Below are positions 51,953 to 61,423 of a stretch of DNA of 64,000 nt, piece by piece. Both the position numbers and the translations under genes were made by a program. Every line of letters starts with the position of its first letter. Position 1 is the first letter of the stretch. The DNA is taken from contig CAMIKG010000004.1 of NCBI GenBank assembly GCA_946221915.1, positions 62,001-126,000 of the forward strand. Reading direction: 5' to 3'. Under the pieces are notes generated by a model that saw nothing but the letters and a program-made list of their open reading frames with translations, searched no databases and was not told where the DNA came from. The DNA is from an uncultured Erwinia sp. (GTDB taxonomy: Bacteria; Pseudomonadota; Gammaproteobacteria; Enterobacterales; Enterobacteriaceae).

Positions 51953-52801
51953 GTGACACAGCAAATCCCCTTTAAACAAGTCGACGTTTTTACCAGTTCC
52001 CCATTTAATGGTAATCCTTTAGCCGTGATCATGCAGGCGGACGGGCTGAGTGACGAACAAATGGCCGCGATTGCGCGCTGGACCAATCTGTCAGAAACTA
52101 CCTTTGTGCTGCCCGCCACCGATCCAGGCGCGGATTACCGCGTGCGTATCTTTACCCCGGATAGCGAACTGCCATTTGCGGGTCACCCTACGCTTGGGAC
52201 CGCACACGCTCTGCTCGAAGCCAATATTGCGCTGAAAACGCCTGGGAAAATTGTTCAGCAGTGCGGCGTCGGTCTGGTGGAGATTGCTATTGATGAGACA
52301 GGCGCACTCGCCTTCGCCGCGCCACCCGCCACCCTGACGCCGTTTAGCCATGCACTGATCGGCCGTGCGCTTAACAGCGATGCCCTTGCCAGCGAAACGG
52401 CGATGGTAGTCGATATGGGCATTCGCTGGCTGCTGGTGCCGATGCAGTCGGCGGAAGCAGTGCTGGCGATCAAAGCGGATGTCAGCGCCTTTGCCGAACT
52501 GCAACAGCTGGCGCAGGTCAACGGCCTGATGCCGTTTGGCCCGCTGACAGAGGCTGAGGAGAAGTATGAAGTGCGCGGTCTGCTGGTGGAGAAAGGCACG
52601 CTGGTCGAAGATCCGGTGACCGGCAGCGCCAACGCCTGTCTGGCGCGCTACCTGCAGGCGCAGGGGCAGACGGAAGATTATTCCGTGCGCCAGGGCAGCG
52701 CCCTGCAGCGCAACGGGCGATTACAGGTCAGCTATCGTCCTGATGGCATCTGGATTGGCGGACAGACCGTGACGGTGATTAACGGCACGATTCGCGTCTG
52801 A
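51953..52801 (+). CDS. PhzF-family isomerase
   Basis: A 282-residue protein of the PhzF/YddE diaminopimelate-epimerase fold. Visible marks are QVDVFTSSPFNGNPLAVI with the usual start, WTNLSETTFVLPATDPGADYRVRIFTPDSELPFAGHPTLGTAHALLE (catalytic Glu in NLSETTF, FAGHPTLG) and GTLVEDPVTGSANACLARYL in the second half. Most members have unknown substrates. The start is a GTG (51953) after GCGAGAGA. It converges on the SDR gene. Confidence 0.92.
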   Translation: MTQQIPFKQVDVFTSSPFNGNPLAVIMQADGLSDEQMAAIARWTNLSETTFVLPATDPGADYRVRIFTPDSELPFAGHPTLGTAHALLEANIALKTPGKIVQQCGVGLVEIAIDETGALAFAAPPATLTPFSHALIGRALNSDALASETAMVVDMGIRWLLVPMQSAEAVLAIKADVSAFAELQQLAQVNGLMPFGPLTEAEEKYEVRGLLVEKGTLVEDPVTGSANACLARYLQAQGQTEDYSVRQGSALQRNGRLQVSYRPDGIWIGGQTVTVINGTIRV

Positions 52802-52813
52802 CGTCGAACCGCT

Positions 52814-52843
52814 TTCCCCTTTCCCCCAGTGGCGAAAGGGGAA
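52814..52843. terminator. Hairpin between convergent phzF-like and SDR genes
   Basis: TTCCCCTTTC (52814-52823) and GAAAGGGGAA (52834-52843) are perfect inverted copies with a 10-base loop. Its position between convergent genes suggests a shared terminator. Confidence 0.6.
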
Positions 52844-52895
52844 TAGTGCTAACAGCAGCCACTGTTCCCCATAAAAAACTGCGGATATTGCCGCG

Positions 52896-53654
52896 TCAGA
52901 TAAACATCCCGCCCGACACTTCAATGCGCTGCGCCGTCATCCAGCCGCTTTCATCACTGAGGATCATGCTGATGGCATCGCCGATATCGTCCGGCAGCCC
53001 TGCGCGTCCCAGCGCGGTTTGTGACGCAACAAACGCATTCATCTGCGCATTATCACGCACCACGCCGCCGCCGAAGTCGGTCTCAATCGCCCCCGGCGCA
53101 ATGATATTCACCGCGATGCCGCGCGCGCCCAGCTCTTTCGCCTGGTAACGCGTCAGCACTTCCATCGCCCCTTTCATCGCCGCATAAGCGGAGTGGCCCG
53201 GCAGGCTAAAGCGCGCCAGCCCGCTGGAGACATTGAGAATGCGGCCACCGTTCGCCAGCAGCGGCAGCAGTTTCTGCGTCAGGAAAAACGGCCCTTTAAA
53301 GTGCACGTTCACCAGCTGGTCAAACTGCGCTTCGCTGGTCTCGGTAAAAGGCACATGCAGCCCTGTACCGGCATTGTTTAATAAATAATCGAAACTATCA
53401 CGCTGCCAGTGAGCTTTAAGCTGTTTTTGCACTTCAGCGGCAAAGGCGTCGAAGCTGCTGCTGTCCGCCACATCAAGCTGAAGCGCCACGGCATGGGCGC
53501 CGGCGGCCTGAATCTCTTTTACCACCGCCTCGGCTTCCTGCTGCTGCGAGCGGTACGTCAAAATGATATCACTGTTCTTTTTCGCCAGTTTTAGCGCCGC
53601 ATTCTTACCTAAACCGCGGCTGCCACCGGTGATCAATGCAATTTTACGCGTCAT
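52896..53654 (-). CDS. Short-chain dehydrogenase/reductase
   Basis: A 252-residue SDR: ITGGSRGLGKNAAL near 8-20 for cofactor binding, NNAGTGLHV, Ser-Tyr-Lys as NVSSGLARFSLPGHSAYAAMKGAMEVL, and the C-terminal LSDESGWMTAQRIEVSGGMFI. Basic residues after the second beta strand (TYRSQQQ) favour NADPH. GAGGAG precedes ATG 53654. It is divergent from a LysR gene that may regulate it. Substrate unknown. Confidence 0.9.
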   Translation of the reverse strand: MTRKIALITGGSRGLGKNAALKLAKKNSDIILTYRSQQQEAEAVVKEIQAAGAHAVALQLDVADSSSFDAFAAEVQKQLKAHWQRDSFDYLLNNAGTGLHVPFTETSEAQFDQLVNVHFKGPFFLTQKLLPLLANGGRILNVSSGLARFSLPGHSAYAAMKGAMEVLTRYQAKELGARGIAVNIIAPGAIETDFGGGVVRDNAQMNAFVASQTALGRAGLPDDIGDAISMILSDESGWMTAQRIEVSGGMFI

Positions 53655-53770
53655 TTTCTGCTCCTCGTGAATAACTCTTGACGAAAACAAGGATATTCCT
53701 CCGCTTTTGATCTATAAACACAGCTAACTGCGTTTCATTGTTTCATTAAGAACAACAATCGGAGTTTCAG

Positions 53771-54679
53771 GTGGATAAAATTCATGCAATGCAGGTTTTT
53801 GTCAGAGTAGCGGAAATGCAGAGTTTTACCCGCGCGGCGGAGAGCCTCGGGTTACCAAAAGGCAGCGTATCGCGTCAGTTACAGGCGCTGGAAAATCAGA
53901 TGGGCGCACGTCTGCTGCATCGCACCACCCGCCGCGTGCAGCTGACTCAGGATGGCATGATTTACTATGAGCGCTGCCGCGACCTGCTGGCGACGCTCGA
54001 CGAAATGGACGGAATGTTTCAGAACGATCCCGCCACCCTCAGCGGCCGCCTGCGCGTCGATATGACAGTCAGCCTCGCCAGTAACTTTGTCATCCCGCGT
54101 CTGCCGGAGTTTTTGCAGCACTATCCCGGCATTGAGCTGGAACTCAGCAGCAGCGACCGGCTGGTGGACGTGATACGCGAAGGCTTCGACTGCGTGGTGC
54201 GCGTCGGCGTACTGAAAGACTCCGGGCTGATTTCGCGCCCGCTGGGCCATCTGCCGATGATCAACTGCGCCAGCCCGGCGTACCTGACGCGCTTTGGCAC
54301 GCCGCAGTCGCTGGAGGATCTGTCGCAACATGCGATGGTGCATTACAGCCTGCAACTGGGCACGCCGCCGGACGGTTTTGAGTATTTCGACGGCAGGCAG
54401 TCGCAGCGCATTCAGACCGGCGGCGTGCTGACCGTCAACAGTACCGAAACCTACCGCGCCGCCTGTATCGCCGGTCTGGGAATTATCCAGGCGCCGCGCG
54501 TCGGCATGCAGCCCGCCATTGACGAGGGTAGCCTGGTGGAGGTCCTGCCCGCGTTTCGCGCCCAGCCAATGCCGGTGTCGCTGATTTATCCCCACCGGCG
54601 CAATCTGGCGCGCCGCGTGCAGGTGTTTATGGAATGGCTTGCTCAGGCAATGAAACGCTACGCCGAGCCTCCGTCATGA
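53771..54679 (+). CDS. LysR-family regulator, YhjC-like
   Basis: A 302-residue LysR-type regulator: helix-turn-helix at ~15-65 (MQSFTRAAESLGLPKGSVSRQLQALENQMGARLLHRTTRRVQLT), then an effector domain (GRLRVDMTVSLASNFVIPRLPEFLQHYPGIELELSSSDR...). It is close to E. coli YhjC, which likewise begins MDKIHAMQ and lies just upstream of yhjD. In E. coli YhjC has been linked to csgD control; here the divergent SDR gene is the nearer candidate target. The start is GTG 53771 with CGGAG upstream. Confidence 0.88.
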   Translation: MDKIHAMQVFVRVAEMQSFTRAAESLGLPKGSVSRQLQALENQMGARLLHRTTRRVQLTQDGMIYYERCRDLLATLDEMDGMFQNDPATLSGRLRVDMTVSLASNFVIPRLPEFLQHYPGIELELSSSDRLVDVIREGFDCVVRVGVLKDSGLISRPLGHLPMINCASPAYLTRFGTPQSLEDLSQHAMVHYSLQLGTPPDGFEYFDGRQSQRIQTGGVLTVNSTETYRAACIAGLGIIQAPRVGMQPAIDEGSLVEVLPAFRAQPMPVSLIYPHRRNLARRVQVFMEWLAQAMKRYAEPPS

Positions 54680-54731
54680 TTCAGGGGCTATACTAAACAG
54701 CAATAATTCACCAACAGGATAAACGCGCTTA

Positions 54732-55736
54732 ATGACGCACAAGCAGCCACAAGCCACAGAGAAAAAGTCAGCTATTCCCCTCAAAACCGGCGTAAAGGCC
54801 GTCGACCACTCGATCACCCGGGTATCACGCTTTGTCAGCTGGTTGCAGGCCATTCCCGCCGTGGCGCACTTTATCCGCGCCGGAGAACGCTTTAACGACC
54901 GTCTCGGCAGCCAGTTTGGCGCTGCGATTACCTATTTCTCTTTTCTGTCACTGATCCCCATTTTGATGGTCTCATTTGCCGCTGTCGGTTTTGTGCTGGC
55001 GTCACACCCCGATCTGCTGACCGAACTGATCAATAAAATGGTCAGCGGCATCAGCGATCCCACGCTGGCGAACACGCTGAAAAATACCGTCAATACCGCG
55101 GTACAGCAGCGCACCACAGTGGGGCTGACCGGTTTGCTAATCGCGCTTTACTCCGGCATCAGCTGGATGGGGAATCTGCGCGAGGCGATTCGCGCCCAGT
55201 CGCGAGATGTCTGGGAGCGGAATCCTGCAGACAATGAGAAGATTTACTTCAAATATACCCGCGATTTTATTTCGCTCACCGGGCTGGTGCTGGCGCTGAT
55301 TATCACCCTGTCGCTGACCTCGGTGGCCGGCGCCGCGCAGGCGGCGATAGTGCAGGCGCTGGGTCTCGACCATATTGAGTGGCTGCGCCCGGCGCTGACC
55401 ATCATTGCGCTGTCGATCTCCATTTTCGCCAACTATCTGCTGTTTCTGTGGATTTTCTGGATACTGCCGCGCCATAAGCCGCGTAAAAAAGCGCTGCTGC
55501 GCGGCACGCTGCTGGCTGCCATCGGTTTTGAGGTGATCAAATTTATTATGACGCTGACGCTGCCGAAGCTGGCCTCGTCTCCTTCCGGCGCGGCCTTTGG
55601 CTCAGTGCTGGGACTGATGGCGTTTTTCTACTTCTTTGCCCGGCTGACGCTGTTTTGCGCCGCCTGGATTGCCACTGCGCAATATAAAGATGATAAGAAA
55701 ATGCCCGATCGCCATGCGGATACGCAGCGCGGCTGA
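54732..55736 (+). CDS. yhjD: YihY/BrkB-family inner-membrane protein YhjD
   Basis: A 334-residue protein with about six membrane helices between ~60 and ~315. The family motif AGERFNDRLGSQFGAAITYFSFLSLIPILMVSFAAVGF begins near 50 and LYSGISWMGNLREAIRAQSRDVWERNP near 140. The C-terminal tail is basic and hydrophilic. Position between the YhjC-like and YhjE genes matches E. coli yhjD, which when altered allows lipid A-precursor tolerance. A transport role is likely; the substrate is uncertain. Confidence 0.9.
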   Translation: MTHKQPQATEKKSAIPLKTGVKAVDHSITRVSRFVSWLQAIPAVAHFIRAGERFNDRLGSQFGAAITYFSFLSLIPILMVSFAAVGFVLASHPDLLTELINKMVSGISDPTLANTLKNTVNTAVQQRTTVGLTGLLIALYSGISWMGNLREAIRAQSRDVWERNPADNEKIYFKYTRDFISLTGLVLALIITLSLTSVAGAAQAAIVQALGLDHIEWLRPALTIIALSISIFANYLLFLWIFWILPRHKPRKKALLRGTLLAAIGFEVIKFIMTLTLPKLASSPSGAAFGSVLGLMAFFYFFARLTLFCAAWIATAQYKDDKKMPDRHADTQRG

Positions 55737-56003
55737 GCACCTTAGTTAAAAATCTCGCCCAGAGCGCAAATAATGAGCAAAAGACAGCATTTATCGCTGA
55801 CTGCTAACTTTTATTTAACCATTTTGCAGTGATTCACTCTGAAAAAGCTGCGCTTCGCCTTGCCATTCGCCAGCAAAGTCCCGTTGCCAAAAATTATCCA
55901 CTTTTCCCCGCCCCAGGCCAGTGCTGGCGCGGGTTTTCACCATTGAACGCGGCCAGGTCTGTGCGTAAGATTCCTCTTCTCGTTTTATAAAAAAGAATAA
56001 ACT

Positions 56004-57326
56004 ATGCAAGCCTCCATCGCTGAAACTCTGGATACCGAACAGGAACACCCCCCCGTCAACTCGCGTGGCAAAGTGGTGGTCGCTTCTCTGGTGGGTACCG
56101 CCATCGAATTTTTCGATTTTTATATTTATGCCACGGCAGCCGTTATCGTCTTCCCGCATATTTTCTTCCCTCAGGGTGACGCCACGGTGGCGACACTGCA
56201 GTCGCTGGCAACCTTTGCCATCGCTTTTGTCGCACGTCCAATTGGTTCGGCGCTATTTGGTCACTTTGGTGACCGCGCCGGACGTAAGGTGACGCTGGTC
56301 GCGTCGCTGCTGACCATGGGTATCTCCACCGTACTGATTGGCCTGCTGCCAGGCTATGAAACCATCGGCGTGTTTGCTCCGCTGCTGCTGGCGCTGGCGC
56401 GTTTCGGCCAGGGGCTGGGACTCGGTGGAGAATGGGGCGGCGCGGCGCTGCTGGCGACAGAAAATGCGCCAGCGAAGAAACGCGCCCTGTACGGCTCTTT
56501 CCCGCAGCTGGGCGCGCCAATTGGCTTCTTCTTCGCCAACGGCACTTTCCTGCTGCTGTCATGGATTCTGACAGAGCAGCAGTTTATGGAGTGGGGCTGG
56601 CGTGTGCCGTTTATCCTCTCTGCCGTACTGGTGCTGATTGGTCTGTATGTGCGCGTTTCACTGCATGAATCTCCGGTATTTGCCAAAGTTCAGCAGGCAA
56701 AAGCGCAGGTAAAAGTGCCGATCGGCACTCTGCTGAGCAAACATATGAAAGCCACCATCCTTGGCACCTTCATCATGCTGGCGACCTATACGCTGTTCTA
56801 TATTATGACCGTTTACTCAATGAGTTACGGTACGGCCGCGCAGCCAGCAGGTCTGGGCTACTCACGTAACAGCTTCCTGTGGATGTTGATGGTGGCGGTG
56901 ATTGGCTTTGGTGTGATGGTGCCGATTGCAGGTATCCTCGCGGATCGCTTTGGTCGTCGTAAGACCATGATCACCATTACCGCGCTGATTATCGGCTTCT
57001 CGCTGCTGTTCCCGCATCTGCTGGGTTCCGGTGAACAATGGCTGGTGATGAGCTTCCTGGTGCTGGGTCTGAGCATTATGGGCCTGACATTCGGTCCGAT
57101 GGGCGCGCTGCTGCCGGAGCTGTTCCCCACCGAAGTGCGTTATACCGGGGCGTCGTTCTCCTACAATATGTCGTCGATTCTCGGCGCTTCCGTGGCCCCG
57201 TATATCGCCGCCTGGCTGACCGCAACTTACGGCCTTTACGCAGTAGGCTGGTATCTGGCGGCAATGGCCTCGCTGACCCTGCTGGCGCTGCTGCTGACCC
57301 AGGAAACGCGAAATAAGTCGCTATAA
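56004..57326 (+). CDS. yhjE: MFS metabolite:H+ symporter YhjE
   Basis: A 440-residue, twelve-helix permease of the metabolite:H+ symporter family. It follows E. coli YhjE closely and has the same length: GTAIEFFDFYIYATAAVIVFPHIFFPQGD at ~30-58, GHFGDRAGRKVTLVASLLTMG with the MFS loop 2-3 motif, ARFGQGLGLGGEWGGAALLATENAP and GPMGALLPELFPTEVRYTGASFSYN. The substrate is probably a small carboxylate but is not established. A strong bidirectional terminator follows. Confidence 0.95.
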   Translation: MQASIAETLDTEQEHPPVNSRGKVVVASLVGTAIEFFDFYIYATAAVIVFPHIFFPQGDATVATLQSLATFAIAFVARPIGSALFGHFGDRAGRKVTLVASLLTMGISTVLIGLLPGYETIGVFAPLLLALARFGQGLGLGGEWGGAALLATENAPAKKRALYGSFPQLGAPIGFFFANGTFLLLSWILTEQQFMEWGWRVPFILSAVLVLIGLYVRVSLHESPVFAKVQQAKAQVKVPIGTLLSKHMKATILGTFIMLATYTLFYIMTVYSMSYGTAAQPAGLGYSRNSFLWMLMVAVIGFGVMVPIAGILADRFGRRKTMITITALIIGFSLLFPHLLGSGEQWLVMSFLVLGLSIMGLTFGPMGALLPELFPTEVRYTGASFSYNMSSILGASVAPYIAAWLTATYGLYAVGWYLAAMASLTLLALLLTQETRNKSL

Positions 57327-57344
57327 TTGCGGCGATGATTAAAT

Positions 57345-57374
57345 AAAAAAGCCGGCCATTGCGCCGGCTTTTTT
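57345..57374. terminator. Bidirectional Rho-independent terminator between yhjE and yhjG
   Basis: AAAAAAGCCGGC (57345-57356) and GCCGGCTTTTTT (57363-57374) form a perfect stem with a 6-base loop and T-runs on both strands. It lies between the convergent stops. Confidence 0.95.
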
Positions 57375-57380
57375 ATCGCG

Positions 57381-59441
57381 TTATTTCTTGGTTTTCATCT
57401 GCTGTAGCACCCTGGTGCACTGGTTTTCATCTCCCTCGTTAGGCGACACCAGCGCCAGCAGTGCCGCGGCAGGTGCAACCACCGCACCCAGCGCCACCGC
57501 TGCGGCGCCACGCGCCAGCAACGGCCCTGTTTTTACGCCGGCATCCGGGCTTTTAAACGTGCCACGCACATACAGCGGTGAACGCAGGGTAATAATACGA
57601 ATCCCTTTGCTCTCAGGATCGATGGATAAATCGAGCCGTTCCGTCGCGAAATTAGCGTTACCGGAAATATTGATCACTGCATTTTCGGTATCAAACACAA
57701 AAAGCCGCGTCGACGCCAGGCCATTACGCACATCAAGATCGGCGGCGGCGCAGTTAATACGCACCTCATCGTCGCCAAACAGTTTGCCCACCACATAGTT
57801 GCCGACATTCAGCCCGACAATCTCCATCAGGTTGCGGCTAATCAGACCGTCGTTCATCAGCAGCTTCAGATCGCCGTTACTGGTTGCCAGCAGGTCCGCC
57901 ACCGAATTGCCGCGCCCGCTCAGGGTGGCATCGCCATTCAGCTGGCCTAAACTGCTCTGCATCGCGTCCACGCCGGTAAACAGCTGACGCAGACGCAGCT
58001 TACGGGCATGAATATCCGCCCGGCCGCGCATCGGCGTTTTATCGCCTTCAAGATGAATGGTGGCATTCAGCGTGCCGCCCGCCATGGCGAAACGCAACGG
58101 ATCGAGGCGTAAATCGCCGTTATTAAGCAGCAGATGGGTAGTCAGATCGCTGAGCGGCAGGGAACTGCCATGCTCGATGCGCTTGCCGCTGAACTTCACA
58201 TCGGCATCCATCACATCCCAGTTTTTGGTATCAAACTTGTCATGTGGCAGCACGCGATCGGCGGGCTGGGTGCTGGCTTCGCCGCGTTTGGCTTTGGCCT
58301 GTTCCGTTTTCTCGCTGCCTTTACCCGAATCAACGCCAATAAGCGGCCCGAGATCCGCTATGCGCAGCTGGCGTGACTCCAGTTCCCCGGTCAGCTTCGG
58401 CCGCGGCTTGCCCTGGCGGTAAGTCAGCGAACCGTGAATATCACTGTCGCCAATATGGCCGTTAAATTTCTGATAGTGGAACACCGCGCCACCCGCCTCG
58501 CGGAAGCGGGCGGAGAGATGGCCATCAGTTTCGTACGGCGGCGTCTCCGGTAACAGTACACCAGTTAAGCCATACAGGCTGGCAAGGGTATCGCCGGAAA
58601 AGCGCAGACGCAGATCCAGTCCGCCGAAATTCAGCGGGTCCTGCAGGGTGCCTGCCACCCGTACCCGCGTGCTGCCATTACGAACATCGGCTTCAATCGG
58701 GAATGGCGTGTTCTCACTGCGCAGCGACAGCATGCCGCCGATCTTACCTTCGCCGTTCAGCCGCTCATTGTTGTAAGTCCCGCTGGCTTTCCAGCCAAAA
58801 ACGAAATCCGCCGCCTGCTGCTGCTTATCACTGCCGCCGGCAATCTCGCTGAAAGGCACCGGTTTACCAAGCGAGTTCACCAGCACCTGCACATTGGCTT
58901 TATTAATGGCGTCGCGATAATCGATCTTACTGCGGTCAAACATGATGGTATCAAGGCGGAACGACCAGCTGGAAGGGGGCTGATCCTGCTGCGGGTCATC
59001 GCTGCCGGCGAGGTTAAAGGTCCAGTTATTTTTGCCGTCAGCGGTCTGCACCAGCAAGGCATCCGGCTGCTGAAGCTTGATCCACGGAATATAGAGCTGT
59101 TTTGCCAGCAGCGACAACGGCGCCAGCGTGGCCTCTGCGCGCTGCAGATGCACCATGCCCACTTCAGGAATTTCTGGCGGATTGCCGAGCAGAATATCTT
59201 CAGCATGAATATGCGGCCATGGCACCCAGCTGCGCCAGCCTGGCTCTTCGCGATTACGCTCCCAGGCAACGCCGAGATCGCCACGAATCGCAAAAGGCCG
59301 GTTCAGCTCGGTCGAGACTTTCTGGTTGATGGTCGGCTTCAGGCGATTCCAGTCGAAAAACGCCACCACCAGTACCACAACGACCACCAGTACCGCAAAA
59401 ACCCCGACAATAATGCTGATTATCTTACCGCTACGCGACAT
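57381..59441 (-). CDS. yhjG: AsmA-family protein YhjG
   Basis: A 686-residue envelope protein with an N-terminal signal anchor (IISIIVGVFAVLVVVVVLVVAFFDWN, ~7-32), an AsmA-like N-terminal domain (NRLKPTINQKVSTELNRPFAIRGDLG), a long beta-rich periplasmic body and the conserved C-terminal AsmA_2 region (NLMEIVGLNVGNYVVGKLFGDDEVRINCAAADLDVRNGLASTRLFVFDTENAVINISGNANFATERLDL). AsmA-like proteins are implicated in phospholipid transfer to the outer membrane. Length and position match E. coli YhjG. AAGGGG and GGGAG precede the ATG. Confidence 0.93.
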   Translation of the reverse strand: MSRSGKIISIIVGVFAVLVVVVVLVVAFFDWNRLKPTINQKVSTELNRPFAIRGDLGVAWERNREEPGWRSWVPWPHIHAEDILLGNPPEIPEVGMVHLQRAEATLAPLSLLAKQLYIPWIKLQQPDALLVQTADGKNNWTFNLAGSDDPQQDQPPSSWSFRLDTIMFDRSKIDYRDAINKANVQVLVNSLGKPVPFSEIAGGSDKQQQAADFVFGWKASGTYNNERLNGEGKIGGMLSLRSENTPFPIEADVRNGSTRVRVAGTLQDPLNFGGLDLRLRFSGDTLASLYGLTGVLLPETPPYETDGHLSARFREAGGAVFHYQKFNGHIGDSDIHGSLTYRQGKPRPKLTGELESRQLRIADLGPLIGVDSGKGSEKTEQAKAKRGEASTQPADRVLPHDKFDTKNWDVMDADVKFSGKRIEHGSSLPLSDLTTHLLLNNGDLRLDPLRFAMAGGTLNATIHLEGDKTPMRGRADIHARKLRLRQLFTGVDAMQSSLGQLNGDATLSGRGNSVADLLATSNGDLKLLMNDGLISRNLMEIVGLNVGNYVVGKLFGDDEVRINCAAADLDVRNGLASTRLFVFDTENAVINISGNANFATERLDLSIDPESKGIRIITLRSPLYVRGTFKSPDAGVKTGPLLARGAAAVALGAVVAPAAALLALVSPNEGDENQCTRVLQQMKTKK

Positions 59442-59502
59442 CTCCCACCCCTTGCGAATCTCCTGTCTCTGATAAAGATAGTCGAGACACGGCAGATCGG
59501 CA

Positions 59503-60276
59503 TCAGGAGAGCTGAAGCGGCAGGTCGGTCAGCTGTTCAAAAGGCACTGGTCGCGAGAAATAATAACCCTGGGCGGCAAAAGCGGGTGAATTGCGCACCT
59601 GCTCCCACTCTTCAATCGTTTCAACCCCTTCGACAATCACACCCCGGCAGTAACGATTAATCAGCGCCAGCAGCATGGAAAACAGATCACGCCCCTCTTC
59701 CGTTTTCCGCAGCAGCACAAACAATTCACGCGACAGTTTAATGTAGTCATACTTGAGTTCTGTCAGCGCAGAGAAATTCGCCATACCGGCGCCAAAATCA
59801 TCCAGCCACAGCGGCCCCAGCTCCGGCATCTGCGCAACAATCTCTTCCTGCGGCAACACATGGTGCTCGACCAGTTCAAAGCGAATCCATTGCAGCCGGG
59901 CGATCAGCGTGCGAATTTGCGAATGGTGCTGAATGGCAAGTAACGTTGGACCATCAATATTGACAGAAGCAACCAGGCCGCTATCAACAAATTTGCTTTC
60001 CCAGTGGCACAGCAGCTCAAGCTGTTCCCGCACAATATGTACCCGCTGTGAAATATCCAGCGCGGCAAAGTAGTCCTCGGGCGATAACCTTTGACTCGGC
60101 GCGGAAGGGTGAAACACCGCGGTAAGCAACTCAATTGCCATCAGCCGGCCCGTGACCTGGTAAATCGGCTGGAACGTATAACTACGCTGGCACTGCTTCC
60201 AGTGCAGACGCTCTTCCTGATGCTTCTGGACGACAATTGAGGAAGGAAGCCGATGACTGATTTTCTTCAGCATCAT
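59503..60276 (-). CDS. pdeH: Cyclic-di-GMP phosphodiesterase PdeH (YhjH)
   Basis: A 257-residue stand-alone EAL domain that degrades c-di-GMP and, in E. coli, sustains flagellar rotation by lowering YcgR occupancy. It aligns with E. coli PdeH throughout: YTFQPIYQVTGRLMAIELLTAVFHPSAPSQRL (ELLT replaces EAL in both), SVNIDGPTLLAI, IRFELVEHHVLP, LWLDDFGAGMANFSAL (metal Asp pair) and VIVEGVETIEEWEQVRNSPAFAAQGYYFSRPVP. A near-perfect sigma-28 promoter lies upstream, so it should be a late flagellar gene. Confidence 0.95.
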   Translation of the reverse strand: MMLKKISHRLPSSIVVQKHQEERLHWKQCQRSYTFQPIYQVTGRLMAIELLTAVFHPSAPSQRLSPEDYFAALDISQRVHIVREQLELLCHWESKFVDSGLVASVNIDGPTLLAIQHHSQIRTLIARLQWIRFELVEHHVLPQEEIVAQMPELGPLWLDDFGAGMANFSALTELKYDYIKLSRELFVLLRKTEEGRDLFSMLLALINRYCRGVIVEGVETIEEWEQVRNSPAFAAQGYYFSRPVPFEQLTDLPLQLS

Positions 60277-60617
60277 GGATTACATCCTGGTTATTGGAGT
60301 TTGCCTTCAAATGGCATCCCGTCCAGCGAGTATCGGCCTGGTCAGGAATAACTTTATCAGAGTCAAAAGCCACTTTTACATCCTCCACTTTACCAGCGCC
60401 GCCGCAATTCAATCGCCCTAATAGCGCGCGGTTTCGCGGTTAATCGGCCAGTTAAATATGGCGAATTGACTTGCTAAAAACAAAATACGTCGGCAGCCAC
60501 CCAGCCATCTCATCGCGCGCTGCAGCGATCGCACAATAACGCATTTACCGCCAGCCAAAAGGGGGACAATTGGAGTATGCTGAAAGCGGGTCTGACGATA
60601 ACCAGGAGCAGAATAGA
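60277..60617. other. Divergent intergenic region between pdeH and a GST gene
   Basis: 341 bases with no credible ORF. The part nearest pdeH carries its sigma-28 promoter (listed separately). The GST gene has an AGGAG site at the right end and needs a plus-strand promoter, not identified with confidence. Confidence 0.5.
60330..60356 (-). promoter_or_regulatory. Sigma-28 (FliA) flagellar class 3 promoter of pdeH
   Basis: On the minus strand TAAAGTTA (60356-60349), an 11-base spacer and GCCGATAC (60337-60330) match the FliA consensus TAAAGTTT-N11-GCCGATAA with only two mismatches. It is 54 bases upstream of the pdeH ATG. E. coli pdeH is also FliA-dependent, which agrees. Confidence 0.9.
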
Positions 60618-61259
60618 ATGCTAAAAGTTTGGGGCAGGAAAACATCATCAAATGTACAGGCGCTGATGTGGTGCATCGGTGAATTGCAGCTTCCTTATCA
60701 GCGTGTCGATATCGGCCACAAATATGGCGGAAATGACACGCCAGAATATCTGGCGATGAATCCCAACGGCTTAGTGCCGGTATTAAGTGATAACGGCGGT
60801 GCGCCGCTGTTTGAAACGGGCGCAATTCTGCGCTACCTCGCCAGCCAGTATGGCGACGCGCCCTTCTGGCCAAAAGATCACGCGCAGCGCGCCAGCATTG
60901 ATGTCTGGGCGGAGTGGGCGAAAATTAACGTCTCACCGGCCTTCACCAGGCCAATTTTCTGGCAGGTGATACGTACCGCCGAAAAAGATCGTGACCCAAA
61001 GACAATTGATGCAGGTATTCAGCAACTGACCAAACTGCTGCAGATCGCGGAAACACGCCTGGCGCAGCACGACTATCTGGTCGGCAATGAATTTACCCTG
61101 GCGGATATCCAGTTCGGCTACCTGCTGTTCCGCTATTTCGATATCCCGATTGCACGCCCTGATTTACCGGCGCTGCAACGCTACTACCAGCGGCTGACAG
61201 AGCGCCCGGCATATCGCGAACATGTGATGGTGTCATATGATGATCTGCGGGCTGTCTGA
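60618..61259 (+). CDS. Glutathione S-transferase family protein
   Basis: A 213-residue GST: N-terminal LKVWGRKTSSNVQALMWCIGELQLPYQRVDIG with Ser-Ser-Asn in the active-site region, NPNGLVPVLSDNGGAPLFETGAILRYLASQYGDAPFWP, and the C-terminal VGNEFTLADIQFGYLLFRYFDIPIARPDLPALQRYYQRLTERPAYREHVM. AGGAG precedes ATG 60618. It shares layout and the ...TERRAY/TERPAY C-terminal motif with the GST at 51209-51832. Substrate unknown. Confidence 0.9.
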   Translation: MLKVWGRKTSSNVQALMWCIGELQLPYQRVDIGHKYGGNDTPEYLAMNPNGLVPVLSDNGGAPLFETGAILRYLASQYGDAPFWPKDHAQRASIDVWAEWAKINVSPAFTRPIFWQVIRTAEKDRDPKTIDAGIQQLTKLLQIAETRLAQHDYLVGNEFTLADIQFGYLLFRYFDIPIARPDLPALQRYYQRLTERPAYREHVMVSYDDLRAV

Positions 61260-61423
61260 CCAAAGGAAAAAGTAAGCACACACTAACAAAGTGTGTCACA
61301 GGCAACAACAAAGCTTATTTTTCGGGGAAACATCCCGATGGCTCCGGAGCGGCTTGCCCGCGCAGGACCGCGGGATGGTCGCCCCGGTGTATCCCGATCA
61401 GCCAGACGACTCCAGCCCAGGGC

